Positions 11,306 to 23,215 of a stretch of 64,000 nucleotides of DNA are shown in pieces; position 1 is the first letter of the stretch; each line of letters opens with the position of its first letter. Below the pieces are notes generated by a model. That model saw nothing but the letters and a program-made list of their open reading frames with translations, was not told where the DNA came from and did not search any database. Source of the stretch: Ustulina deusta (taxonomy: Eukaryota; Ascomycota; Sordariomycetes; Xylariales; Xylariaceae). The stretch covers positions 186,001 to 250,000 of the forward strand of contig JAJNNX010000026.1 in the NCBI GenBank assembly GCA_023159155.1, written 5' to 3'. A program made the translations under genes and the position numbers.

Positions 11306-12646
11306 ATGTCGCTCTACCATGACTATCTCCGCGATACGGCCGTTAAACCCGACCGCGCTGAAGGCGCGTACAAGCCGAGCCAGCGCGTTCTCGTCTTCCG
11401 GCCGCTGACGCCGTGTTTCGAAGAGATCGCCGTGCCGCGCGGGCGCAAGCACACCGATCACGACTTCGCAACCTACCTCCGTCACGCGCTGCGGCATTGG
11501 GGCGGGGACCGCCACGAGAACGACTACAAGCACCGGGACTTCGAGCTCCATGCGCTGGCCGAGAAGGACATCATCGCGGCCTCGATCAAGATCTGCATGC
11601 TCGAGACGGAGACGAGGGCGGATTTCAAATTCACGTCTCGGGCGGGAGAAGATGCGTTCATCACCTTGCTCGTCGCCTGCGCTGATGCCGATATGGCCGA
11701 AGTGAAGACCCTGAACGGCATCGTGGAGACGCTCGCTGGCTTCTCGGCGCTGACGACGCCCCTGCTACTGCAAATCTTGGTGGCCGTAGCATTCAGCCAC
11801 CACAATAACGCCCTCGTTTTGGACCTCGTGACGTGGTCCCCTCCACCGCAACGCAACCTTTTTAATCTTCGGCCCCGGCGTGAAGGCCCGTGTAGCACAT
11901 GGCTGTGGTCGCATTGGTTGTTCTCGGCGCCGACGGGCGAGAAACCCCTGGGCGTCTGGGCCGCGTTGCTGCGGGCCGGATGGGTGGCTCCCTGTGGCGA
12001 TATGATGCAGTTCGTGTACCGCGCGCAGGACAGCGCAGAGGGACCCTCTCATGCCATCTATATCTTCGAGCGAGTATTAGAGAGCAAGGCGGGCCTGCCG
12101 GCGAGCCCGCTCACCACCATCGAGCAGACGGTGAGGATGGGCCCCCCGGCCGTCGTCGCGCGCATGCTTACCCGATTGCCGCATCGGAAAATCAAGCCGC
12201 GGCCGCACTTCCTGCTGACCGATGCGGCGAGGAGAACCCACGTGGACCGGCTTCGTGGGATGGTCCCGCTTGGCGCCGAGATGCTGGACGTCCTACGGCC
12301 CATGAGACTCGATATCAATTCCATCGTCGATCCCAGGGGCAAAGCGAAGGGCGTCTCGCCGCTGGAGGGGACGCCGTTGCATGCTGCGACGTATCACGGA
12401 AATATCGCGACCATAACATGGTGTTTGAGAAACGGAGCGAGACCGACGAAGGACCGTTACGGGAAATATCAATGGGAGAACGTACAAGATAAGAATAGAG
12501 AGGAAGTTTTCGCCCTGTATAAAGCCGAGGGCTGGGAGATTGATAGCAAGGCATGGCTACTAGGGCATGAGAGGAAGGACGCCGAGATAAGAGGGCAGGG
12601 AAGTTTCCTCTGTGGATTTGGGCATAAGTTCTCGCTATCATCTTAG
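11306..12646 (+). CDS. Fungal ankyrin-repeat-like protein
   Basis: Single-exon frame of 446 residues from the ATG at 11306 (MSLYHDYLRD), GC-rich and codon-biased like the other host genes. The only clear domain is near the C-terminus: GTPLHAATYHGNIATITWCL followed by RNGARPTKDRYGK, a canonical ankyrin repeat (TPLHxAxxxG, then LLxxGA). The region before it is Leu-rich and helical and may hold degenerate ankyrin repeats, as in many fungal ankyrin/F-box proteins, but no F-box is evident. The repeat is followed by a short charged tail rather than more repeats. No signal peptide or membrane segment once the GTG-initiated hydrophobic upstream part is excluded. A protein-binding role is the most that can be inferred. 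Confidence 0.75.
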   Translation: MSLYHDYLRDTAVKPDRAEGAYKPSQRVLVFRPLTPCFEEIAVPRGRKHTDHDFATYLRHALRHWGGDRHENDYKHRDFELHALAEKDIIAASIKICMLETETRADFKFTSRAGEDAFITLLVACADADMAEVKTLNGIVETLAGFSALTTPLLLQILVAVAFSHHNNALVLDLVTWSPPPQRNLFNLRPRREGPCSTWLWSHWLFSAPTGEKPLGVWAALLRAGWVAPCGDMMQFVYRAQDSAEGPSHAIYIFERVLESKAGLPASPLTTIEQTVRMGPPAVVARMLTRLPHRKIKPRPHFLLTDAARRTHVDRLRGMVPLGAEMLDVLRPMRLDINSIVDPRGKAKGVSPLEGTPLHAATYHGNIATITWCLRNGARPTKDRYGKYQWENVQDKNREEVFALYKAEGWEIDSKAWLLGHERKDAEIRGQGSFLCGFGHKFSLSS

Positions 12647-13064
12647 CTATACTCTAGGTGTGTTTGTTTGGGCTTTGTCTTTGAGGCCTGCAGATGTTGG
12701 CGATTCAGGCTAGGTATTCGATATCCACACGAGCCAATAAACTAGATAGTTGTCACGATGGCTGGTAAGGACATGAGCCATAATGAAATAGGCACCCAAT
12801 TCCGCCCACCCTTTTGGCATTAAATTCTATTATCTTAGCCTAACCCTTCACGAGGCTCAAGAAACGACCAGGCCCTCATTCAACATAAACAAGGTTAGCA
12901 TATCAGAAAGTTGCTCCCTTGATTTGTGATGTTGTCCTTAACATAAGCCGGCTCTCTTAACTCGCTTACCCCATTGACCCTCCCTCCCTTAAGAAGTCCC
13001 CTGGTTCGCACTCTGGTTCGGGGCTCGTCTCGGGAGTGTACACAGCGCGTGACGCAGTCTGCTC
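12647..13064. other. Intergenic, no gene seen
   Basis: The 3' flank of the ankyrin-like gene. The minus-strand pseudogene frame may extend slightly into it from the right. No other feature is visible. Confidence 0.4.
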
Positions 13065-16000
13065 TCATGGTATGCGGTTTGGAATTGGGGCGGTTGATAG
13101 CCGAGTCCATTCAGCACGGAGACACAACCTGCAAAACCTACCCGGCAATAACATCACCATATTTCCGAGCTGCCTACACACAGCAGCGGTAGCGAGCCGG
13201 CCAAGCCAATTGTCCAGGGAACAAACAATGGCAACTCCGCCTGGGGGGTCGAGTATCTCGTCCCAATTATCTATGGACGTTAGGCTTAACCGCTCTGATT
13301 CCTCCGCAGGATTATTCACATGCTCGCATTCGCTGATAGAGCTGAACACAGGTTGTTTCCAGTGGCGCCTCTCAATTGTTGTCCAGACAACATATTTTTC
13401 CAGTGCTCGAAGTATATCTAGGTCTGCAATCCATTCCCCACGGTCATGAACTGAAACTAGAGGTTCCAAGAAGTAAACATTGGAAGCCCCGTTGCCACAG
13501 TTCCCGACATCCACGGGGAATATGTAATCAGTGAATCCAAGGTGAAGAGTCGTAGAACTAAAGGATTCGTGGAGCTATCCGTCAAATGCATTGTGATTTA
13601 CACACTGCCAGTTCGACAAATATATTTGGCGCGTGAGGGGACATTCTGGTGGGACCATTAATGCTATCCCAGATTTTCCAATGTTGCCCTTGATTTGGCA
13701 AATCTCATGAGCGAGACATTTCTTAGAAGGGTCGCTGATTAAGCTCTTAGCAATGTAAATGGAGTCGTCGATTGCCATTGCCATTACTTCTAGGAGCGCT
13801 GTTGGTGGCACCGACAAGCTATCAATCTCGAGGAAGAGAAGACACGAGAAGGTTGAGGACCTATTAAGCTTAACCAGCGTAGTAAACATATTCCGCGTGA
13901 ATGGCGAGTACTCCCCGTCGGAGGCCCCTGTGGAGGGTATCCAGACCATCTTAGGGAGACACTGTGAAATGACACTGAGGGGTATCGTCGAACTCGGAAG
14001 TTGGTTATATATAGATGACACTATAGCCAAGGCTCGTAATGATCGGTGTAGCGGTTTCCATGAAGGCGTGTTCACCAGCTCGCATAAGTACGAGAGGGGT
14101 TTCTTTCTAGAAACGGGACTGTTCTCGCTTCGCGTGGCTTCTGAGAGGGCCGACAAGGACAATCCAATGATTGGTTTGATTTATAGTGCTGAAACCATTA
14201 TCTACAGCTCTCTTACATATCAAGAGTGCGGCGGTATCCAAGCTTCCCGACGACCTCGAAATTGGTACGTCATTCTGGTCTCTCGAAGCCATTTTTATTA
14301 TGGCCGGAATTATATACATAGTATTCGGGGTCGGTATCAATAAAGTCAGAGTACGAGGTAGGTGTTTCCTGCTCTGGGTTAATGTTGGAGTTATAATCAT
14401 TATTAGCGGTGACGTGATGGAAGATTCCGTAATTGGAAAAATGTTCCCGGCTACCAGTCCATTGCATTCTTCCAGAAGCCGTTTTAGTAAAGCCCTTCAT
14501 GTAAGCAAAAGAATCTTCGTTCTGACTTCTGAAATATTCGAAGCGCTTCTCTGCGACTGGACCTCTCCAGGAGTCCTCTTTGAAGTCAGTTCCTATCCAG
14601 CGACAGTGACGAGCAGGGTCCAGAATTATGCTATATAAAATCTAGAGTCAGTGACTGCCCTATCCGGTAAATTAATGCTTAGGTTAAAAATAAGAGATTA
14701 TAGGTATCATACTATTGCTGGCCATCGTACGATCTCTTATAGCCTTCCCTTTGCGCATACTCGTAAGTAGTATAGAGCTCATGCGCCTCAAAGTTTTTAC
14801 GATACCTGATAATGATGAGTCTGTTGTGGAAAAATCTTAGAACAGGGTCTTTTACAAGGTCCCTAGAGTAGTGTACGGAATCTTCTGGCTGCGCTAGGAG
14901 GCTGGTGAAAGTGTTCATGTTGTCCAATCCAAGGAGTCTTAGTACGGCAGAAAGCTCCCGTCTTCAGACCCAAGAAAAACTGAGGGCATCGCCGAGCACC
15001 TAGTTTCACCAATCGAACACCAATTTGTACGTCCAAAGACTCCCAGTCCAGTAAAGGCTTTACTGCCTCTGCGAGAAAGCCGGGCCAGTAAAACGTTCCG
15101 CCCGCGGGTTCTTGTGCCACGAGTTCAATAAACTTCAGAGGTCCACAAGAAACTTCACAATAATCGAGTCAGGAAGTGCCCAATTCCGTGTCATGCACCC
15201 GATAGACACCTGTATTAGCTGAGTAACGGCGATTCGATTCCCTTGGGTGACAAGTGATTTCTCCGAGACCACCGGTCCTCCATAATGTCGAAGGTGGCCC
15301 AAAGGCAGCGACCAAGAAATTCCGGTCTCACTTGGGGGTGTGGTGTTTAGCCCAATCGTCAGAATCCCAGCATCGTTGATTAAAGGATCAACCTGACTGA
15401 TAGGCGCCGAGGAGCTCTGCAGCACCACCATATCTGGATATATGTGCCACGATGAAATACTAAGGAGGATTGAACCGTGCTCTACTGATTGAGGAGCTCC
15501 TCGGATAATATTATCGGTGGCAACCATGGCCGAAATCTAAACCTGTAGCACGTTCCGATATAGCGTCGGTTTGGTGCTCACGGGGAGATTGACGTTGTTA
15601 AAAATCAACATTGACTGAGTTTGATTGATTTTCATCGCTTCATCAGCGGACTGGAGCCGTTCTCTTGCAGAAGAGTCCCATTGGGCAAGCTGATCTCTGG
15701 CTATTATCAATTCGTGAATCGTTCATCGCCATCAGGTACTGCCGGTCAGCTACACCGGTCAGCTCAAGTTCTTTCTTTCTTTCTGACCCCAATTCTGCCC
15801 AGATAGCAATGGCTTCTGACCGTGACCACATTCGGGCCAACATACAGGCCAACAAGTGGACGGCAATTGATTCTGAACGGCATTTCCCCGATGGGTGGTA
15901 ACGTCCCCTGTACCTATGCATGTACCCAAGGTAGTTCCAAGTAGTACCGGCTCGCATATGCCTGGGCTCGGATGTTACTCGAAGTCGTGTACAAATCAGC

Positions 16001-16565
16001 CTGGCGTGTGTCTTATGAGTATGTACTTTGCGTGCTGTACATTCATTTGAGCGATGAAATGCTGACCCCGCACCCCGACTCAGCCGATGTATCCCATACC
16101 TCCTGCTCCAACGATTTTCTCGAGATGAGTACCTCGCAATGTTAGTGCGGCTGGTGTATCCTAGGAGGGGAACTTCAAATGTCTCCCTGGTGACTACTCG
16201 CTTGGGCCATTCAAATTGCGGTCTCACTTTTTAGAGATATTGCTTACACCAGACACGACCGTGATGGCATCTCCAGGTGTAGCTTCTGAGCCAAAGTCAG
16301 TAGTCTATTTCTTACCTTGCTACTGAGCTGGAATCATAAAGTAAACCTGGAATATATGCTCCCTCGACACGGTCGTATCGATTGATGAGGTAAAGTCCGT
16401 CAATAGAGCTCCATGTTGTGAATCCGATGCATAGTTTCGTATAGCCACGATAAGCCGTTCAGAGTTGGACTGCTGTAGGCTTATCAAAATAGGATTATGT
16501 ATATTAGAAAGTGAAATAACCGCAGAAGATAAGTCGGGCAGCCTAGGAAATTTCCCCAGGTTCAC
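13065..16565 (-). pseudogene. Decayed large fungal protein gene, many frameshifts and stops
   Basis: Minus-strand coding character runs through about 3.5 kb but switches frame repeatedly. In transcript order, readable blocks are: 16565-16320 (MNLGKFPRLPDLSSAVISL), about 15900-15643 (HLLACMLARMWSRSEAIAIW), about 15700-15540 (ARERLQSADEAMKINQTQSM), 15537-15135 (GSILLSISSWHIYPDMVVL), 15135-14930 (VAQEPAGGTFYWPGFLAEAV), 14930-14712, about 14640-14270 (KGFTKTASGRMQWTGSREHF), 14162-13578 and 13574-13065 (SVHDRGEWIADLDIL). At 15138 a CTCTGAAG looks like a lost G; the next frame carries straight on with KFIELVAQ. At 13575-13577 a TAG interrupts an otherwise continuous frame. I do not recognise the family, though the blocks look like one conserved protein of roughly 1000 residues or more. 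Some breaks could be introns, but several fall inside conserved-looking sequence without splice signals. Confidence 0.65.
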
Positions 16566-16746
16566 GAAATAGCGGCTGATCTAAGATTTTGCTTGATTGC
16601 GTGGACGGGATTCTAGGCGTCTCGGAGTCCTTATCTATGCTTGCGTTGCATTGGGATCCATGAGGTGGGGATGGGGACAAGCATGCATCCTGCATTGTTA
16701 GATACATGTCTAGCAGGGGAGTTATCTCGCGTCACAGATGCCGGCG

Positions 16747-16753
16747 TATAAAA
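16747..16753 (+). promoter_or_regulatory. TATA box of the hydantoinase gene
   Basis: TATAAAA about 85 bp upstream of the ATG at 16838, a normal distance for a fungal core promoter with a short leader. It lies in the 270-bp gap between the divergently oriented pseudogene and the hydantoinase gene. Confidence 0.5.
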
Positions 16754-16837
16754 GAGACATAGCACAGAAGGCACTGTTGTTCAAGGTGGTCCTCCATACA
16801 TCCCTAACTTTCCTAGGAGGCATCAAATTCACCCGCT

Positions 16838-18481
16838 ATGGATGAATACGACCTAGTAATCACGCACGGGGTTTGCGTGACCGCAGCTGATGTTGCGCCG
16901 CTTGACATCGCTATCAGAGATGAGAAAATCGTTCTTCTCGCCCCCTCAGGTTCATTGAACAAGGTACGCACGAAGCGACTTATTGACGCCGAAGGTGGCT
17001 ATGTCACGGTACGAGCCCTCCGCGCAACAGAGCCATTCCGAGTATATGAAGAGCTAACTTTGAGATAGCCAGGAGGCGTCGATTGCCAGTATGTGCGCTT
17101 AACATGCCATCTATTGCTGGGGTTGAAATGAGGCTTGAATGAACATATCACTGATTACTAGTGCCGCCTATGTAGTGTCCACCTGCAGGAGCCTAGCATG
17201 TTCGGCAAGGGATCCTCAGCCGACAGTTACGAAACAGGGACACGGTCTGCGATCGCAGGCGGTACAACGACTATCGTGGCTTTCGCGCCGCAACAGAAGA
17301 ACCTAGACTCGGTGCTAACGGCTTTGGCGAACACACACGCGCTGGCGCGAAACAACAGCTATTGTGATTACGGATTTCACGTGCTGGTCGCGAACCCTTG
17401 CGAAAAGGCTCTCTCGGAGTTTGATCAACTGGTCTCACTCGAGGGTGTTACATCACTCAAGATCTATATGACTTACGAAGCACTACAGTTGCGTGACAAC
17501 GAAATCCTGTCGGTGCTGTTGGCGGCACGTAGAAACCACATCTTGACTATGATTCACGCTGAGAACGGCGACGTCCTGGCATGGCTCATGGAGAAGCTCG
17601 AGGCCGCGAAGCTCTTCGCGCCCAAATACCACGGACACTCGCATGCGCCGATCCTCGAATCTGAAGCCACCAACCGTGCCATCGCTCTCAGCTCGCTCGT
17701 CGCCGACACACCAATTTTGCTGGTGCACGTTAGTGAGCCGGCTGCGGCGACACGGATACGGTCGGCGCAGACGGCGGGCCAGCCCATATTCGCCGAGACT
17801 TGCCCGCAGTACCTGTTCCTAACGCGCGACGACCTCGATCAACCCGGCTTCGATGGTGCCAAATGCGTCTGTGCGCCGCCACCACGTCATGCCGACGATC
17901 AGAAAGCCATCTGGCGGGGGCTACGGAACGGCACGTTTGCCATTCTGAGTTCGGACCATTGCCCGTTTCGGTTCGACGACGCCGTGAAGGGCAAGAAGAC
18001 GTGCATTTCAGACGAGTTCCCGGTTGGCAGGTTCCGACATATCCCGAACGGGTTACCCGGGATCGAGACCCGTCTGCCGCTGGCTTTCTCTGCCTGCAAG
18101 ATGGAGCTGACGAAATTCGTCGAAGTGACCTCGACCAACGCGGCGAAGCTTTACGGCCTGTACCCGCGAAAGGGCGCCATAATACCGGGAGTTTCGGATG
18201 CGGACTTGGTGGTTTGGTATCCGGAGGACAGACTGGGAGAATTCCCCTTGACCAACGATCTGCTGCATCACGACGTGGACTACACGCCGTACGAGGGCCG
18301 CGTGTTGCACAACTGGCCGCGGTACACTATTCTTAGAGGAAAGGTAATATGGGATCGAGACGAGGGAGGTGTAGTGGGAGAAAGGGGCTATGGCCGGTTC
18401 TTGAAGCGACAAGAGAGCTCGCTACACGGGGTATGGAAGACAGTTGAGGAGGAGGGCCCGTTTGATCTCGAGAAGCTATAG
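16838..18481 (+). CDS. Dihydropyrimidinase/hydantoinase family amidohydrolase
   Basis: Cyclic amidohydrolase that opens dihydropyrimidine or hydantoin rings. Exons 16838-17008, 17069-17088 (only 20 nt) and 17176-18481 give 498 residues, normal for the family. Metal ligands of the dinuclear site are in place: HVHL, formed across the second intron, for the HxH pair; the Lys in SLKIYMTYE, expected to be carbamylated; His in IHAENGD; His in LVHVSEP; and Asp in SSDHCPF. PGGVDCH before HVHL and IAGGTTTIVAF after it are typical. The C-terminal composite domain ends with NWPRYTILRGKVIW. Predicted cytosolic; no targeting peptide. A specific role (pyrimidine catabolism versus a hydantoin-like nitrogen source) cannot be assigned. 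Its 3' end lies only 190 bp from the repeat insertion. Confidence 0.93.
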
Positions 18482-18678
18482 ATGCGTGCTCCTAGTGACG
18501 TGGATATAAGTCAAGATTATCCGGACTGGCATTCATATGTCTGAGGAAGAGTGTGGAGGGTGGAGGGTGAATTCGGAATAGACTGTACTGGGGTTGATTT
18601 CCCAATATGGCATGTCATGAGGAATCTGTCCAATGAGAGGACATCTACCGTGTGTTTGCACTCCCGGTCCCTCCAAGG

Positions 18679-19124
18679 GGAGTAATCAGACAAACTGAGG
18701 GTAGCCCACCCCTGTTGACCTGAGGGTACCCGTGCTTTTTTTAAGTACTAGTGCTCCACAGAATACTTTTCGTACAATCGATTAGAAATGTACGTTTAAA
18801 TATATAGAACGTTTATAGCTAAATTAATATATATAATATATTTTATATAATAAATAAAAAAAAATACTTTAAAATAAGTTATTATTTTTAAAAAAATTAA
18901 AATTATATATATATAATTATTTTAATAACTAAGGTTACTAATATAATTTATATTAAAATAAATATATAAATATAAAATTTTATATAAATTATATAAATTA
19001 TAAATATATCTATTTTAAAGGTATATTCTAATCGATTGTATGAAAAGTACTCTAGTACATAAAAAAAGTACGGGTACCCTCAGGTCAACAGGGGTGGGCT
19101 ACCCTCAGTTTGTTTGATTACTCC
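18679..19124. mobile_element. 446-bp terminal-inverted-repeat element, copy 1
   Basis: Begins GGAGTAATCAGACAAACTG and ends with its near-perfect complement. The inverted repeats extend past GAGGGTACCCGT and an A/T stretch to ATCGATTAG, over 90 bp per arm. The core (about 18780-19040) is pure A/T-rich sequence with no coding capacity. The same core appears reverse-complemented at 48693-48965. A non-autonomous DNA element or foldback element is likely. Confidence 0.75.
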
Positions 19125-19148
19125 TTTTTTTATGTACTAGAGTACTTT

Positions 19149-19392
19149 TGTCAGATTTAGTGTTATAGAGCGTACCGCATATATATGTTTAGATTGCTTT
19201 GTTTTTTGTTCTGTCTAGAGGCCTTGTTTTTCGCCTTGTGAGGTATTTATGTATAAGCTCGCTAGTGAGTATGGCCTAGCCATACTTATTAAGCTATACT
19301 GTTAAGCTATAGCGCTTATATAACTAAGTAATTCTATTATTTATACCTAATTAGTTCTTTTTATAGCTATTAGCTATATGCTAAATCTAATA
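19149..19392. repeat. Left LTR of element A
   Basis: 244 bp, TGTCAGATTTAG to CTAAATCTAATA. Direct copy of 48444-48687 but with many more C-to-T and G-to-A changes, especially in its second half. Confidence 0.88.
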
Positions 19393-20250
19393 TATTTTTT
19401 TAAAAAGTATTACTTTAGTAATACTTTTTATATATATATTAGCAAAGCTATAGGTATAGTTATAGGTAGTGTTCCTAGGGCAATTGCAATGTTTTAGTAT
19501 AGTTGGTTTAAAATAAATTAAAACATATAAATAAATATTAAATAGCTTTTTTTGTTATACACTTAAATAAATAAACATATAACACTTATATAATTAGATC
19601 TAAATAGAATTATATAAAAAGCTTTTTTTTTTTTTCTTTTTTTTTTTTAGGCTTTATATAATTTTAGTAAGTTAGTTAAATAAAGCTATATATACGCACT
19701 AAGCGTACATAATAGGATTTTTGCTAACTTATAAAATAAATATTTATTAAAACAAACTTTTGTTTTTTATATATAATAAGTTTTTTATATATATATTATA
19801 TATAATATATATAGATCTTTTTATATTATATAGAATAGCTTACTAATAAGGTTTTAATTATTAAATAAATAAACAAAAATAGATTGTTAGAACTACAAGC
19901 ATAAGAAACGCTACTATAACCGTATAATTAAACATAAGCGCTTCTATAAAAAAAAAATGTACTACTACTATTACTATATAAATACTATAGCTTGTAGCGC
20001 TTTAATAAATAGTAGCTAATAAAATTATTAGTTTTAATTCTAAGTTATTTTTATTTTAAAAAAACATTTTTGTATGCCTGCCTGCTACCTTTACAAGAAG
20101 CATTACTATTACTACTATAACTGCTATGCTTAGGGTTGCTAGTTTATTGCTAGCTTTGCCTAACACTTATATGCTAGCAAACAGCTAGGTTATTCTAGTA
20201 ACGCTAGTACTACTACCTATACTACTTAGTTGTTTTTCTAATAATATAAT

Positions 20251-20555
20251 TGTTGGAATAACTGGCATTGGTTACAACCTTATCGTGCAACTCGCACGGA
20301 GTGCGAGTTCACGCTCGGATGTTGTACGGATGTTAGCCGGACCTCGGCCGGACGAAGGGGACCTTACTTCCCCTTTGTTATGTTAGCTCGTACGATAGCG
20401 TGAGCTCTTACATAAATATAAAAAGACTCATGCTTTGTACGAACATTCTCTTTTTTCTCTTTTTTATATATAAATAACATAATATAATATATTATATTCT
20501 ATCCACGCACGTTATTTATTTTATATATAATATATTATATATAGCCTATTTAACA
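20251..20555 (-). mobile_element. Solo LTR of family B
   Basis: 305 bp beginning TGTTGGAATAAC and ending CTATTTAACA, flanked on both sides by ATAAT (20246-20250, 20556-20560). It is the reverse complement of the LTRs at 25331 and 46951. The GC-rich third (about 20280-20405) is almost free of RIP. A recombinational solo LTR inserted in element A. Confidence 0.85.
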
Positions 20556-20639
20556 ATAATATATATTCCTGCTACTACTTTTATTTATAATTATAGTAAG
20601 TATATGTTTTATATATATGCTTGCCTTTATATATAGCTA

Positions 20640-21020
20640 GTTTTTTTAGAAATTTTCTAAAAAATGTTATATTTGCGATATATTAAAAATATTTTTTAGA
20701 GTTGCTTTAATAATAACTATATAAAAACAATTAGTAGTAAAGCGTATTATTAGCGCTATATTTTTAGGTATAAATATAAAAAGCTACATATATTTTTATT
20801 TTTAGTTTATAAAAAGATTATATTTAATTATTTTAAGTTTAGGCCAGCGGATGCTTGTAAAGTTTTTTGTGTTTTGTGCAATGTTCTAAAAGCTTAGGCT
20901 AAGGTTCTTACGGGTTCCAAGCCCGACAAGGCTGCCAAAAAGCTTATTTTAAAGCTACGGACTATAATTTGTATACTGCTGCGGCTTAATAGGAAGAAAA
21001 AAAAGAACAACAATAATAAG
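20640..21020 (+). pseudogene. Unidentified plus-strand coding relic
   Basis: A frame with few interruptions (for example TAG at about 20902) runs to a TAA near 21020. Its last part keeps normal base composition: RPADACKVFCVLCNVLKA, then a stop, then AKVLTGSKPDKAAKKLILKL and a Lys/Asn-rich tail. It lies in the interior of element A, opposite to the inferred direction of A. It may be the end of another element's protein or a captured fragment; I do not recognise it. Confidence 0.35.
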
Positions 21021-22904
21021 TAAGCTTTAGCTACTCCGGTAAAAGGATTAGTACTTTTTAGGGTTATTAAATTTTTATATTATTAGTTCTAGGGCTTTTT
21101 TAGGCATGTTATAATATTGTTTAATTTTTTTATTTACATGTTTTAAATTTATAACTTATATTTATATATATTAAATATTTTATTTTATAGATTTTTCTTT
21201 AAGTAATATATTTTTGATTTTTTTTTAAAAAACTAATATATTTTGTTAAGCTTTTTAGCTATATTTAAAAAGCTTATATAATTTGAGCTGTTTTAAAAAA
21301 GTTGTTTATTTTAATATAAATAAAGCCTTTATAAGTCTATTAGTAATTATATTATTAATAGGTATATATTCTATTATAATAGTTCTATTTTTAACTTTTT
21401 AGTATAACTAGTAGTTATAAATATTAATATACTATAATTTAGTATATAATAAAGTTATTTCTTTTGTAATAAGCTTTATAGTTTATTAATTATTATACTA
21501 TATTTATATTTGCTGATTTTATAGTATTACCCTAAGCTTATTAATAAACCGGTTAATAAATATTACTTTTTTAGCTGCTTAGGCTAAAGCTAGAAGTTTT
21601 GCTTTAGTAATAAATGTAATAACTATATTTTGTTTATTAGTTCGCTAATAGATTATTTCTTTAAAAAGCTTTATAATATAAGCTTGGGAGCTTTTTTAGT
21701 TAAAGGTATTATTTATAAAAAACATATTGCTAATTATTATAAAGTTATCCCTATTTTTAAATTATAATACGTAGTACTACATAAAAAATAAATATAATAA
21801 AAGTTTATTAGTAGCTTAATAATGTTTAAAAGAAAGATTATAATTAAATTATATAAGCTTAAAGATTTTAAATATTATATTTAGGCATATTATTACTATA
21901 GTATATAAAATTAATTTTATTTTTTATTAGTAATACTTAATACTAATAAATATAAAAAAATTTTTATATAAAAAAAACTTTTGAGTTTTTATTAAAGTAG
22001 TTATATAAGCTATAGTTGTAGTATTTTATAGCTTAGCGATCTTTTTAATATAAAAAGCTTATAAGAGCTAAAAAAAGCTTTTTTTTTGTTTTTAATTATT
22101 TTAACGATTAGGAACTATTATAGGTTTTTATTTCTAGTAAAGTTATAGCATGTTTTAAGTATAGCAATTGTTTTATTTGCGGTTTTTTAGCTCTTTTGTT
22201 TATATGCTATAACTATATTATTAATATATATAAATAAAAGTATATTTTTTAGAGAATAGTAGTAAAGTTTATAAAGTATTAGTTTAAAGTTTATTTTTTG
22301 TAGTAATTTAGTAAGCTTTTTTTGCTATAGCAAAAGAGATTTTTAAAGCTTATATAAAGCTTGTAGTAGCTTAACTACTATATTTGGTTTTTAGTAGCCT
22401 AGAGGTATATATATATAGATCTTTTTATTTAATTTAGTATTTATAAAGGTATTTATAGCGTTATATTGTTTAAGTTCTAAGTTAAACTTAGTAGTAATAG
22501 TTATTAATATTTTAAAAGATCTTTTTATTAATATATTAGTATAAATATTTTTTTAGTTATTATTTAGCTGCTAATCTTTTTATATTACTAGACAAGCTTT
22601 ATATTTTTTATAGTATTTATGTTTATTAAACTTATAAACATAAACTTATATATAATCTAAAGTAATATTTTTTTATAAAAAGCTTTTAAGTACTTTTTTT
22701 TAAGTGTTTATTTTTTTATAGCTTTATAAATAAATAAGTTCTATTTGCTTAAAATAATCTTTTAATAAATAGTTTATAAAATTTTTATGCTATTTTGGTA
22801 GTTATAGTAGATTTTATTAGTATATTTTTTTTTCTAGTTTAAAAAAGTTTATAATTAAGCTTTTAAACAGCTAGTGTCTAGCTTAAAGGTTTTTTTTTTT
22901 TATT

Positions 22905-23215
22905 AGTAAAGCTTTTAATAAGATTTATTAGTTATAATTAGTTGCGTAGTAGCTAATAAGCTTTTTTAAGGGCTTTTTTTTTTTTACTAATAGAGCTTTT
23001 AATAAGATTTAGTAGTTATAATTGGATATATAATAAATAATAAGCTTTTTTAAAGGCTTTTTTTTTTTACTAGCGAAGCTTTTAATAAAATTTAGTAGTT
23101 ATAATTAGTTATATAATAACTAATAAGCTTTTTTAGGAGCTTTTTTTTATTATTAATAAAGCTTTTAATAAGATTTAGTAGCTATAATTAGTTATAATAA
23201 ATTTTTAAAAAGCTT
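22905..23215. repeat. Tandem repeat, about 83-84 bp x 4
   Basis: The block GCTTTTAATAAGATTTA recurs at 22911, 22995, 23078 and 23161, giving a period of 83-84 bp. Each unit also holds a T-run and TAGTTATAATT. It sits in the degraded interior of LTR element A. Confidence 0.75.
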
